Of a stretch of 64,000 bases of DNA, positions 1 to 7,928 are shown piece by piece; positions within the stretch are counted from its first letter, which is position 1, and every line of letters begins with the position of its first letter. Below the pieces are notes generated by a model. That model saw only the letters and a list, made by a program, of their open reading frames with translations. It made no database searches and was not told the origin of the DNA. This stretch comes from Thalassomonas viridans. GTDB taxonomy: Bacteria; Pseudomonadota; Gammaproteobacteria; Enterobacterales; Alteromonadaceae. A program made the translations under genes and the position numbers. The DNA is taken from positions 4,092,001-4,156,000 of the forward strand of contig NZ_CP059733.1 of assembly GCF_000948985.2 (NCBI RefSeq), written 5' to 3'.

Positions 1-288
1 TATGCGCCTCGATTGCATGACTAAATATAAATAAAAATAAGTCTTCATTTTTCATATCAAAATTAATAACATATCGCTAAAAATTTGTATAAATAAAATT
101 CACCAATGCATTTTAAATTTTGAACAAATATCTATGTGTAGATTTATCAACCAACAAGATTACTCGTTTTATTTTTTTAAGAAATCTTCCTGATATTAGA
201 GTTTTCAAATAATTTAATAGCTGTTATCGTAGTTTCAATCAATTTAATACGCCCATGAGACATAAAGATTTAAAAGGTATTATGGTAA
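1..288. other. AT-rich upstream region, no gene seen
   Basis: This stretch is strongly AT-rich with no convincing coding frame or tRNA. It must carry the promoter of the methyltransferase that starts at 289, but no clear -35/-10 pair was picked out. An AAAGG at about 273-277 could serve as a ribosome binding site for the ATG at 289. Confidence 0.4.
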
Positions 289-1077
289 ATGTCAGGTAAT
301 TTAGTGTGTGTTGGCATTGGCATGACCTTAGGGGCCCATATTTGTCCAATTGCTAAGAGCTATATCCAGGAAGCTGATGTCGTTTTTTCTGGTGTTTCTA
401 ATGGTATTGTCGAGTTATGGATTCAAGAAATGCATAATGATGTACGTAGCTTGCAGCAATTTTATAGTGCAGGAAAGTCCAGAAACATAACCTATAGCGA
501 AATGGTTAATGCAATGCTTACTGAAGTTCGAGCAGGAAAAAAAGTTGTAGGTGCTTTTTACGGACATCCCGGCGTTTTTGCTTATGCTCCTCACAGATCA
601 ATTGAATTGGCCCGAGTTGAAGGTTTTGATGCTAAGATGATCCCTGGCATCTCAGCAGAAGATTGCCTTTTTGCCGATCTTGGTATTGACCCGGGTAAAT
701 ATGGCTGTGCTCAATTTGAAGCCAGTCAGTTGATGTTTTACCAAAGAAAAATCGACACGAGTGCATATTTAATTCTCTGGCAAGTAGGCATTGCCGGAGA
801 TCAATCATTAGAAAAACGTTCTACGAGCAAAGCCTATCGCCAGGTATTGACTGACCTACTTGCCGAAGATTATTCCTTAGATCATCAAGTCATTTTATAT
901 GAAGCAGCAGTACTGCCCATAGACACTACCCGCATAGAAAAACTCACTTTAGCAGAGTTTCTCAATGCCGAGTTATCACAGCATACAACCATGGTGATAC
1001 CTCCCAGCAAAAAAATGCAATCTAATGATGTTATTTTAAAACGCTTAGCTGAACTGGACTCGGCTTTACAAGAATAA
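289..1077 (+). CDS. Borosin-type peptide backbone alpha-N-methyltransferase (TP-methylase fold)
   Basis: A 262-residue SAM-dependent methyltransferase of the tetrapyrrole-methylase fold, in the borosin branch that N-methylates backbone amides of a ribosomal peptide. The N-terminal VGIGM segment fits the SAM-binding loop. YGHPGVF (about 91-97) and ISAEDCLFADLGIDP (about 121-135) closely match the fungal enzyme OphMA from memory. R65 and Y69 sit where OphMA has its catalytic Arg and Tyr, and Y59 matches a further active-site Tyr. Fungal borosin enzymes carry the substrate fused at the C-terminus. This one ends soon after the methylase domain, as in the split bacterial type (Shewanella SonM). 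The next gene, 58 bases downstream, is the likely substrate. Known corrin and porphyrin methylases fit less well, because no cobalamin or sirohaem genes are nearby. Base composition is AT-rich compared with most of the window. Confidence 0.88.
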   Translation: MSGNLVCVGIGMTLGAHICPIAKSYIQEADVVFSGVSNGIVELWIQEMHNDVRSLQQFYSAGKSRNITYSEMVNAMLTEVRAGKKVVGAFYGHPGVFAYAPHRSIELARVEGFDAKMIPGISAEDCLFADLGIDPGKYGCAQFEASQLMFYQRKIDTSAYLILWQVGIAGDQSLEKRSTSKAYRQVLTDLLAEDYSLDHQVILYEAAVLPIDTTRIEKLTLAEFLNAELSQHTTMVIPPSKKMQSNDVILKRLAELDSALQE

Positions 1078-1135
1078 AGTGCCTAATCATTTTTTAATAG
1101 TATTTTTTAACCCCTAGACAACTTGAGGAATTAAC

Positions 1136-1405
1136 ATGTCTAACATTATTCAACTTTTAGAAAGAATGGGACAGGAAGCCAATTTACAAAAGCAGGATAC
1201 CTTAGAGCAAGCAATTAAAAAAGCTGACTTAAAACAGTCACTAAAAGAATCATTACTGAATAAAGATAAACTGGCATTGGAACGCCAACTAGATATTTGC
1301 CCGGATATCGTAGCCTTTTTATTTCCGGCTGAAGATGAACAGCCACAAAAAGAAGAAGAAGATAAAGAAACCAAAGAAGAAATTCGTTCAGTTATTAACG
1401 GTTAA
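1136..1405 (+). CDS. Putative split-borosin precursor peptide
   Basis: An 89-residue protein directly after the borosin-type methyltransferase, with an AGGA-type ribosome binding site (TTGAGGAA) before the ATG. Residues 1-53 look helical and amphipathic, opening with IIQLLERMGQEANL. This resembles the small helical recognition domain of split borosin precursors, which have a GQDA-like motif near the start. It is followed by a short hydrophobic run, DIVAFLFP (57-64), the best candidate core. A very acidic linker (about 66-82) then leads to IRSVING at the C-terminus, a second possible core. There is no signal peptide and no membrane segment. The role as precursor is inferred from position, size and motif. 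The acidic tail is longer than I would expect in the family. Confidence 0.72.
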   Translation: MSNIIQLLERMGQEANLQKQDTLEQAIKKADLKQSLKESLLNKDKLALERQLDICPDIVAFLFPAEDEQPQKEEEDKETKEEIRSVING

Positions 1406-1422
1406 GATATAAATGCAATTTA

Positions 1423-3180
1423 ATGAAAGCGATAAGTAACATGAAACGCATAACTTTCGGTTTATTATTGCTTTTGAGCACTACTTTCACGGTAAAAGCC
1501 GAGAGTAGTGCTCATATCTCAAAAGATTTTGATGAGCAGTTACAATATGCTGACAAAATAAGAAGCAGTGACCCAGAGTTATCTAACACTATACTGCTTG
1601 AACTGCAAAAACACGAAGAGCTTCTGACAGCAGAACAACAACACTATTTAAAATATTTATTAGCTTACCAACTTACTTTTCAGGGCACCCCTGATAAAGG
1701 ACTGAAACAGTTCAAAGAACTTGCAGAGTCAAAAGCAAGTAAGTCTCTCAAGTTCAGAACGAATATTACTATTATCAACACACTTGCAAACACTCAAAAA
1801 TGGAATGAAGGACTAGCATATTTATCAAAGGCATTAGAACTTTTACCCTCTATAGAAAATAAAGAAATAATGCAGACTGGCCTTATGGTTGCGGCAAACT
1901 TTTATAACCAACTAGGACAGTACGAACTAGGATATAAATACGCCGAAAAATTAAACCTTTTGCCTATCAATGACCGAAACCTATGTCTAAGCAAGGGGGT
2001 CATAATAGAAGCAAAAATTAACCTTGAGCTCTTGGCTGAAAACAGCGATGAAATCAAACAAGGTATTGAAATCTGTGATAAAGTAGGTGAGACCTTAATG
2101 AGCAGTTTTATTCGTTCATTTCTTGTTCGTTTACATCTCAACAAACAGCAACCTGATAAAGCGTTAAATATTTTACTACCAAATCTAGAAGTTGTTGAAA
2201 ATAGCCACTACCCACGTCTAATTATCATTTTTTATTCTTCTATAGCAAAAGCATATAGTTTCAAACAAAACTATATTCAGAGTGAAAAATATGCACTTAA
2301 AACAATAGCACAGGCAGAACTTTTAGGAGCATCGCAGCCTGTAGTTCAAGCTTACGAAATCTTATATAAAATTGCAGAGCAGCGAAAAGAATTCCAATTA
2401 GCACTTAAATACCATGTAAATTATACCAAGGCTAACAAAACTTATCTGGACAATATTAAAACAAAACATCTGGCCTATCAGTTAGCAGAGCATCAAGCTA
2501 TTGAGCAGGAAACTCGTATAAAGTTATTGAATGAACAAAACAAACTCTTACGAGTCGAGCAAGACCTTGCACAAGCTGAAGCAGAAAACAACAAGCTCTT
2601 TATTTCTCTGCTGATCGCCTTATCGACCCTGCTGATATTCTGGGCCTATAAAAGCCGGTTAACCCAGAAGCGTTTAAGACAAATGGCAGAATATGACTCC
2701 CTAACCGGCATTTATAACCGTGGCCACTTTACCCAGCTGGCACGAAGCTCTCTGGAATATTGCCAAAGCAGTAACCTGCCGTTAAGTTGTATCTTATTTG
2801 ATCTCGATAAATTTAAAACCATCAACGACAACTACGGCCATGCCTGCGGCGACTGGGTGTTGAAAAAAACGGCCGATGTCTGCCGTAATATCGGCCGGAA
2901 AAATGATATTTTTGTCCGCCTTGGCGGCGAAGAGTTTTGCATCTTTTTACCCGGTTGCGATCTGACAACCGCTAAAGAATTTGCCGAGCTTTGCCGACAG
3001 GAAGTTGCCGCCATTGACAGCACAGAGTCCGGCTTTAGCTTTGATATCACTGCAAGTTTTGGTCTCACCAGTGCCAAGCTTTCCGGGTTTGACCTGGATA
3101 AAATCATCGCCGATGCCGATCAGGCCATGTACTTGTCCAAAAACAATGGCCGCAACCGGATCACTTTGTTTACCCCTTAA
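1423..3180 (+). CDS. TPR-containing membrane diguanylate cyclase (GGDEF)
   Basis: A 585-residue protein predicted to make cyclic-di-GMP. An N-terminal signal sequence is followed by periplasmic TPR-like helical repeats (about 30-360), a coiled coil, one membrane segment (about 393-410) and a cytoplasmic GGDEF domain. The active-site motif is GGEEF (about 501-505). RKND five residues upstream is a canonical RxxD inhibitory site, so the enzyme should be active and product-inhibited. ATG 1423 is used; ATG 1441 gives a cleaner signal peptide and may be the true start, as neither has a strong ribosome binding site. It starts 17 bases after the putative borosin precursor and may share its transcript. 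The TPR half is AT-rich and the GGDEF half is much closer to host composition. Confidence 0.88.
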   Translation: MKAISNMKRITFGLLLLLSTTFTVKAESSAHISKDFDEQLQYADKIRSSDPELSNTILLELQKHEELLTAEQQHYLKYLLAYQLTFQGTPDKGLKQFKELAESKASKSLKFRTNITIINTLANTQKWNEGLAYLSKALELLPSIENKEIMQTGLMVAANFYNQLGQYELGYKYAEKLNLLPINDRNLCLSKGVIIEAKINLELLAENSDEIKQGIEICDKVGETLMSSFIRSFLVRLHLNKQQPDKALNILLPNLEVVENSHYPRLIIIFYSSIAKAYSFKQNYIQSEKYALKTIAQAELLGASQPVVQAYEILYKIAEQRKEFQLALKYHVNYTKANKTYLDNIKTKHLAYQLAEHQAIEQETRIKLLNEQNKLLRVEQDLAQAEAENNKLFISLLIALSTLLIFWAYKSRLTQKRLRQMAEYDSLTGIYNRGHFTQLARSSLEYCQSSNLPLSCILFDLDKFKTINDNYGHACGDWVLKKTADVCRNIGRKNDIFVRLGGEEFCIFLPGCDLTTAKEFAELCRQEVAAIDSTESGFSFDITASFGLTSAKLSGFDLDKIIADADQAMYLSKNNGRNRITLFTP

Positions 3181-3272
3181 TTTTAGCACCAGGTTTGACA
3201 ACAGGCTGAAAAGTTTACCTATACAGGTATCCGATACCGTCTGGTGCCAGCAAAACAAAGCCATGTAAAATA

Positions 3273-3935
3273 TTAACTGCTGTAATACCCCTGGCAATAA
3301 ATAGGCTCCAACGCATAGGCTTGCGTCAGCCATTCTTGCACATGCGGGCGGTTTATCAGCCGCCCGGTCCAGTTAATCACTAAAGGATAGTGCTCCGGTA
3401 TCTCATGATGGGCGGTTAACCTTAATACCGAAGGCACCAAGGCAATATCCGCCAAAGAATAGTCCCCGACTAAATATGTCCCTCCTATGCTCTCCAGCTG
3501 CTGCTGCCAAATCCCGTAAATCCATTCGGCGTTCACGATTTCATCGGCACTCAGTTGTTTTTTATCCGGGTAAAAGGCACTTTCAAATGACAAACAGGGG
3601 CATAGCTTGCCTAAAGTGGAGTGCTGCCAGGCCACCAGCGCGCGTGCCCTGGCCCTGAGCTTAATGTCCCGCGGCAGCAATGAACCGTCTCCCAGCTCAT
3701 TGGCATACTCCATAATAGCGGAAGAATCAAAAATAACGGTTTCGTCATCTACCAGCACAGGCACGGCTGCCGGCGGAGAAAAAGTGCCTATTTCCGCCAG
3801 GTTTTTCCAGCGCTGAGGCCGCCTGATATCTATCATGACTTCTTCAAAATCGATACCCTGCTCACGAAGGGCGAGCCAGGCACGAAACGCCCAGCTCGAA
3901 GCATTGCGGTTGCCGCTATAAAGTATTCTGCTCAT
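3273..3935 (-). CDS. Glutathione S-transferase family protein
   Basis: A 220-residue cytosolic GST-fold protein. The N-terminal thioredoxin-like domain opens SRILYSGNRNASSWAFRAW, with a Ser-rich active-site region. AVPVLVDDETVIFDSSAIMEY is the usual cis-Pro and glutathione-binding region (about 55-75), followed by the all-helical C-terminal domain with GDYSLADIALVP. The start was placed at 3935 because AAGAGGAA sits just upstream; an in-frame start at 3971 would add 12 residues that do not belong to the fold. It likely conjugates or reduces small electrophiles with glutathione; the substrate cannot be told. It is transcribed convergently with the diguanylate cyclase and divergently from the Lrp-family gene at 4087, whose target it could be. 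Confidence 0.88.
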   Translation of the reverse strand: MSRILYSGNRNASSWAFRAWLALREQGIDFEEVMIDIRRPQRWKNLAEIGTFSPPAAVPVLVDDETVIFDSSAIMEYANELGDGSLLPRDIKLRARARALVAWQHSTLGKLCPCLSFESAFYPDKKQLSADEIVNAEWIYGIWQQQLESIGGTYLVGDYSLADIALVPSVLRLTAHHEIPEHYPLVINWTGRLINRPHVQEWLTQAYALEPIYCQGYYSS

Positions 3936-4086
3936 TTCTGTTCCTCTTAATGACCTTGGCGGATACGCCAAGCTTATTCTTCTGGTTACGATCTTACCGG
4001 GACGGGGTTAACCATGCGCTGCAAAACACACCCTATAAAGTATGCTAAACTGCGTTTTTAGCATTAAAACGCATCATTTATTCACC

Positions 4087-4539
4087 ATGGATAGCTTTGA
4101 TAAAAAAATTCTTGAAGCATTACAACAAAACAACCGCCTTTCCAGCCTGGAACTGGGGCAGAAAATAGGCCTGTCGGCAACCGCCTGCCAGCGCAGGTTA
4201 AAAAAATTGCGCCAAAGCGGCGTGATCAGTAAAGAAGTCGCTGTTTTAGACCCGGTAGCTTTTAATAACTATGTGACGGTTATTGTCGAAGTGGTTATGA
4301 AACAAGGAGGTGTGGAGAGCATCGAAAGCTTCAAACAACGTATGTTGGCACAGCCGCATGTGCAGCAATGCTACTATATGGCAGGCAATATTGACTTTAT
4401 TTTAGTGATCACTGCCCCCAATATGCAGGCCTACGAACAGTTAACCCAAAAGCTGTTTTTATGCGATCAAAACATACAGAAGTTCCATTCAAATATAGTT
4501 ATGGACAAGGTTAAAGCAGGTTTAAACATCCCTGTTTAA
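4087..4539 (+). CDS. Lrp/AsnC family transcriptional regulator
   Basis: A 150-residue regulator. An N-terminal winged helix-turn-helix (about 1-60, starting MDSFDKKILEALQQNNRLS) is followed by a RAM ligand-binding/oligomerisation domain (about 65-145). The start at 4087 gives the family's usual length and N-terminus; the in-frame ATG at 4042 would add 15 residues with no counterpart in the family. Members bind amino acids or related small molecules as octamers. It is divergent from the GST gene, a common regulator-target arrangement, but the effector cannot be told from sequence. Confidence 0.92.
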   Translation: MDSFDKKILEALQQNNRLSSLELGQKIGLSATACQRRLKKLRQSGVISKEVAVLDPVAFNNYVTVIVEVVMKQGGVESIESFKQRMLAQPHVQQCYYMAGNIDFILVITAPNMQAYEQLTQKLFLCDQNIQKFHSNIVMDKVKAGLNIPV

Positions 4540-4622
4540 GTTAAATCAGCGGCTGCCGGTTTTCGCTTGCCGGCTATTGCCAGAGCACCAGGGCAAGTTC
4601 CGGGGCCAGTCCCATGGCGCAA

Positions 4623-5000
4623 TTATGCCTGTATTCCCCTTTGTTTCAGAATACGTCTGATATTAGGGATCCCGGTTTTAAACTTTTCAGCCAGCTCAGG
4701 CAAAGTTTTCCCCTTGTCTTTTTCTTCGCAAATACTGATATTACGGTATTTAGTCAGCAGGGATTTCGGCACCCAGATATCGCCACAGCCGAAGTGTTCC
4801 ACCAGCTTGATGGCGGCAGGTAAACCTACGGCGTTTATTATCGCCTTGCTCGGCGCCCTGGCCGGTATGTAAAGATAGCTGGCGCTAAACACCCGCTCCA
4901 GCGCTAATGTGGCATTAACACCGATCACATGGATCAACTCCTGCTCACACACCCGGCTGTTTCTTTTGTTGTTATTTTTTTGAGGGTTATTTGCTGTCAT
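4623..5000 (-). CDS. Mor-like transcription activator family protein
   Basis: A 125-residue basic protein. From about residue 45 it resembles the Mor/C activator family of Mu-like phages: VGLPAAIKLVEHFGCGDIWVP matches the dimerisation region that ends in a Tyr/Trp-Val-Pro turn. It is followed by a C-terminal helix-turn-helix (about 95-122, TLPELAEKFKTGIPNIRRIL). A strong AAGGAAATACC ribosome binding site precedes ATG 5000. It is divergent from a CI/LexA-like repressor, with a shared 280-base control region, which looks like a domesticated phage switch. No phage structural genes are nearby. Its target could be remote or its own promoter. Confidence 0.7.
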   Translation of the reverse strand: MTANNPQKNNNKRNSRVCEQELIHVIGVNATLALERVFSASYLYIPARAPSKAIINAVGLPAAIKLVEHFGCGDIWVPKSLLTKYRNISICEEKDKGKTLPELAEKFKTGIPNIRRILKQRGIQA

Positions 5001-5113
5001 GGTATTTCCTTATGTTACTACGGTTTCAAACAGCAGCAGCATTTGTTTAGGCAGATAAATTAACCACACTTTCTCCATGAGAAGCGATCATTAACAGTTA
5101 ACAAACCTAAACC

Positions 5114-5163
5114 CTATTAAAGCCTATTATATAGATAAATATGTGTTTTATTGACTTTAATAG
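5114..5163. repeat. Spaced 9-bp inverted repeat in the divergent control region
   Basis: CTATTAAAG (5114-5122) and its exact reverse complement CTTTAATAG (5155-5163) are separated by 32 bases, between the Mor-like gene and the repressor gene. It could be a binding-site pair for either regulator. A possible -35 TTGACT (5151-5156) with TTTATA (5175-5180) overlaps the right arm and points towards the repressor gene. Confidence 0.4.
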
Positions 5164-5209
5164 AAAAACTGCTGTTTATAATTTCTTTTGTTTAGTTTAG
5201 AATGGCAGA

Positions 5210-5229
5210 AAGTTTAGCGAGATAAACTT
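5210..5229. promoter_or_regulatory. Candidate repressor operator (perfect dyad)
   Basis: AAGTTTA-N6-TAAACTT is a perfect 7-bp dyad with a 6-base spacer, 54 bases before the repressor start at 5284. A second, degenerate copy with the same geometry (AAGTTTA-N6-CAAACAA) lies at 5247-5266. Paired sites of this kind between a Mor-like and a CI-like gene fit autoregulation of a bistable switch. Binding is inferred. Confidence 0.55.
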
Positions 5230-5283
5230 ACATTGTCCAGCATAAAAGTTTAGATAACCAAACAAGGTTTAGGGTTGAGAACT

Positions 5284-5916
5284 ATGAGCATAGCATCACG
5301 AATAAAAGCAAGAATGGATGAGAAAAAATTACGCGCCGTGGACCTGGTGAAGTTAACCGGCGTATCCAAAGGCACGGTAAGCCAGTGGTTAAACGATATC
5401 GCCAAGCCCAGGGGGGAAAACCTGTTAAAGCTGGCTGATGCCCTGGCCTGCAAGGTTGACTGGTTATTACTCGGCAAAGGCGGCAAGGATGTAGATCCGG
5501 TTTCTAATATCGAGCCCGGACCGGAAATTAAAGGCCATTATCCCCTGATCAGTTGGGTGCAGGCCGGCGCCTGGTCGGCTATTTTTGAAATAGATGCGCT
5601 GGAAGCGGAAAGCTTCCCCTGCCCGGTCAAGTGCAGCAGCCAAACCTTTGTCCTCAGTGTTCAGGGCATCAGCATGGAGCCGGTCTTCCGCGAAGGGGAT
5701 CTGATCTTTGTCGACCCGCTGGCAGAATCCCACCACGGCTCTTATATCGTTGCCAGGTTAGAAGATCAGAACGAAGCCACTTTTAAGCAGCTGATCATAG
5801 AGCAAGGGAAAAAATACCTGAAACCGGCAAACCCCAACTGGCCGGAACAAATAATTCCTATCACCAGTGACTGCTCTATCGTCGGCACCGTAGTTTTTGC
5901 CGGTAAGATATTCTAA
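5284..5916 (+). CDS. CI/LexA-like repressor with HTH and S24 peptidase domain
   Basis: A 210-residue regulator. An N-terminal XRE helix-turn-helix (about 3-60, RAVDLVKLTGVSKGTVSQWL) precedes an S24 peptidase domain (about 90-205). SVQGISMEPVF carries the catalytic Ser, and the Lys is expected in the ATFKQLI region. Self-cleavage normally needs an Ala-Gly bond; QAGAW at the start of the S24 part is the likely site. ATG 5284 was chosen over TTG 5275 because AGGG lies 9 bases upstream. The protein should repress its own or neighbouring promoters and be inactivated by RecA after DNA damage. It is divergent from the Mor-like gene. It could be a phage-derived regulator now serving the host. Confidence 0.9.
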   Translation: MSIASRIKARMDEKKLRAVDLVKLTGVSKGTVSQWLNDIAKPRGENLLKLADALACKVDWLLLGKGGKDVDPVSNIEPGPEIKGHYPLISWVQAGAWSAIFEIDALEAESFPCPVKCSSQTFVLSVQGISMEPVFREGDLIFVDPLAESHHGSYIVARLEDQNEATFKQLIIEQGKKYLKPANPNWPEQIIPITSDCSIVGTVVFAGKIF

Positions 5917-5981
5917 TCCAGCTCACATATCATCATTGCTGCACATCCATGTACTGATGACATACTATCCGTCCTGAATAT

Positions 5982-6021
5982 AAAAATGCCGGTAAGTCCT
6001 TACGGATTTACCGGCATTTTT
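5982..6021. terminator. Bidirectional terminator between repressor and M20 peptidase genes
   Basis: AAAAATGCCGGTAA (5982-5995) pairs with TTACCGGCATTTTT (6008-6021) as a 14-bp stem with an A/T tract on both sides. It can stop both the repressor transcript and the converging peptidase transcript. Confidence 0.85.
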
Positions 6022-6039
6022 ACGGATTAAAGCAGTGTA

Positions 6040-7572
6040 TTATTTTGCCAGTTCAATCATCACGGCAGTATACATTTTCAGGTTGAGCTTAAATTGCGCT
6101 GCGCTGATAAATTCATGCTCGGAATGTCCGCTATAAACTTCTCCCGGCATTGACGGACCAAAACTCACGGCATTCGGAAACAGCTTGGAATTGGTCGAGC
6201 CCCCTATGGCAATCGGCTCAGGTTTTTTAACCCCGGTATAGTGGGAAAAAACCGATAACAGGGTCTTGGTTTGCGGCGCATTCTCCTGTACAAAAGGCTC
6301 GCCTATCCAGGTGCTGATATCTAACAGGGTTAGCTTGTTTTTTTGTTGCCAGCGATCCAGCGCAGCCCTAAGCTCCTTATCCAGCTGTTCGCTTGATTTT
6401 CCCTGCGGCCGGCGCAGATTAATGTTTAACCTTATGCCGTTGCTTTCCTGTTTGAGTACCGTCAGCTGCACCGTCAGTGGCCCCATAAAGTCGTCCCGAT
6501 AAGCGATATCGCCAAACTTTTCCCCGTACAAACCTGTGCCCATATAGTCGTTAACAAAATTTACCAGGGCGCCGCTGGCATTACCGGGCCAGCGAATGTC
6601 TGCCAGTAAATCCGCCAAATGGGTAATGGCATTAACACCGGACTCAGGTTTTGACGAATGGGCAGAAGTACCCGAAGCTTTCACCGTTAACCGCTGCCCG
6701 CCGGCAGTGAAATCAAAACTCAGGGTCTTATAACCCGCAGCTTTTGCTTTTAACCGTTTAACCAGTTTCGCATCGGTATTTTCTATCACGGCAACGGCAT
6801 CTTCAGGGATCTGGCTGCCAAAAAAACCACCGCTAAAACGGCTTAAATAAGGGGACTTCCCGGTAACGGCTTTATCGGGGAAAGTCATTTTAAGGCTGCC
6901 ATAACCTTTCTCAGCCGTCACCACCGGATACTCGGAATCCAGGGTGATATTAACGCCGGGCAACTCGTGCTCCCTAATAAAATCCTCCAGCGGCCCCCAG
7001 TCAGACTCTTCCGCCATATACACATATAATTCAATGCGTTTACTCAGGGAAATACCGGCATCCTTAATGGCTTTCATGGCATACAGGGCCGATGAAATGG
7101 GGCCTTTATCATCTTCCGTGCCCCGGCCAATAATATTGCCCGGCTCAGAGGCCATATCCAGCTCAAACGGTGATTTTGCCCATTTTGCCGGATTTGCCGG
7201 CTGCACATCCCCGTGGGTGACAATGCCAAGCCGCTCCTTACCCTGGCCTAAACCAATAACCACCACGGCGCCGTGATCGGTAAAATCCAGTCCCAACTCT
7301 TTTGCCTGACGCGCCAGTTCAGCCTTAAAGGCCTGATGTACAGGGTTATCAAACACGGAAACACCTTCACGGGCAACCGTATTAAATTTAACCAATTCCC
7401 CCAGGCTAACGACCATATCATCATAGTAAGTCTCTGCTGCGTAGCGGGCCGTTTTATCCGCTAAAGTGCTAACGTTTCCGGCCTGTACATAAGGGCTAAA
7501 GCTTAAGGCCAGGCCCATCAACAAAGCACCGGGGGAAAACTTCTTTATCTTTTTATGTAATTTATTCAACAA
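6040..7572 (-). CDS. Exported M20 family dipeptidase
   Basis: A 510-residue zinc metallopeptidase of the M20/PepV-like group. A basic N-terminus and hydrophobic stretch ending VQAGNV (about 15-34) form a signal peptide, so it acts in the periplasm. Metal ligands are visible: THGDVQP (H and D), GRGTEDDKGP (bridging D), MAEESDWGP (catalytic and metal Glu), a DSEYP Asp, and a final His in SGHSEHEF. A dimerisation lid domain sits between about 230 and 370. The start is a TTG (7572, or the adjacent TTG 7569, which is better spaced from GGAG). The substrate is probably di- or tripeptides. It is a single-gene unit ending at the 5982-6021 hairpin. Confidence 0.88.
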   Translation of the reverse strand: MLNKLHKKIKKFSPGALLMGLALSFSPYVQAGNVSTLADKTARYAAETYYDDMVVSLGELVKFNTVAREGVSVFDNPVHQAFKAELARQAKELGLDFTDHGAVVVIGLGQGKERLGIVTHGDVQPANPAKWAKSPFELDMASEPGNIIGRGTEDDKGPISSALYAMKAIKDAGISLSKRIELYVYMAEESDWGPLEDFIREHELPGVNITLDSEYPVVTAEKGYGSLKMTFPDKAVTGKSPYLSRFSGGFFGSQIPEDAVAVIENTDAKLVKRLKAKAAGYKTLSFDFTAGGQRLTVKASGTSAHSSKPESGVNAITHLADLLADIRWPGNASGALVNFVNDYMGTGLYGEKFGDIAYRDDFMGPLTVQLTVLKQESNGIRLNINLRRPQGKSSEQLDKELRAALDRWQQKNKLTLLDISTWIGEPFVQENAPQTKTLLSVFSHYTGVKKPEPIAIGGSTNSKLFPNAVSFGPSMPGEVYSGHSEHEFISAAQFKLNLKMYTAVMIELAK

Positions 7573-7679
7573 ATCTTCTCCAAAACAATATAAAACTATT
7601 CTTTCTAATGAATGTCTTCCTGATTAATGCCTGCCCGATTAATGCCCGGCATCACAAGGCAGTATTTCAAAATAGACGG

Positions 7680-7835
7680 CTATTTAAGCAACCCGGCACA
7701 ACATAAGCTTAACTTATCAGCTATTTTAGCAAGCCACAGCTGACAGCGATTGTCTTTTATGCTGCTGCACGGTAAAGAAACGGATACGCATTTGCAACAC
7801 ATACAGTAGGTTTCACTTGTTTTATTTATTTCCAT
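7680..7835 (-). CDS. Possible small cysteine-rich protein
   Basis: A 51-residue frame with eight cysteines, including YCMCCKC near residues 10-16 and LCC near the end. GTGAGGAT lies 8 bases before ATG 7835, a good ribosome binding site, and this is the only reason to believe it is translated. The cysteine pattern could bind a metal or form disulfides; no family was recognised. An in-frame start further upstream (7883) lacks such a site. It lies between the M20 peptidase and a LysR gene. Confidence 0.4.
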   Translation of the reverse strand: MEINKTSETYCMCCKCVSVSLPCSSIKDNRCQLWLAKIADKLSLCCAGLLK

Positions 7836-7928
7836 TCGGCTATCCTCACTGTTAAAACAAGGCCAGTTTACCGAAGCTGCCACCGGTAAACCAACAATAG
7901 ATTTTTACAATTAGTATAAGTACAGCTT

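Noticed and set aside
4567..4872. Open frames on the + strand opposite the Mor-like gene
   Set aside because: They are antisense to a gene with a strong ribosome binding site and a recognised fold, and they have no start signal.
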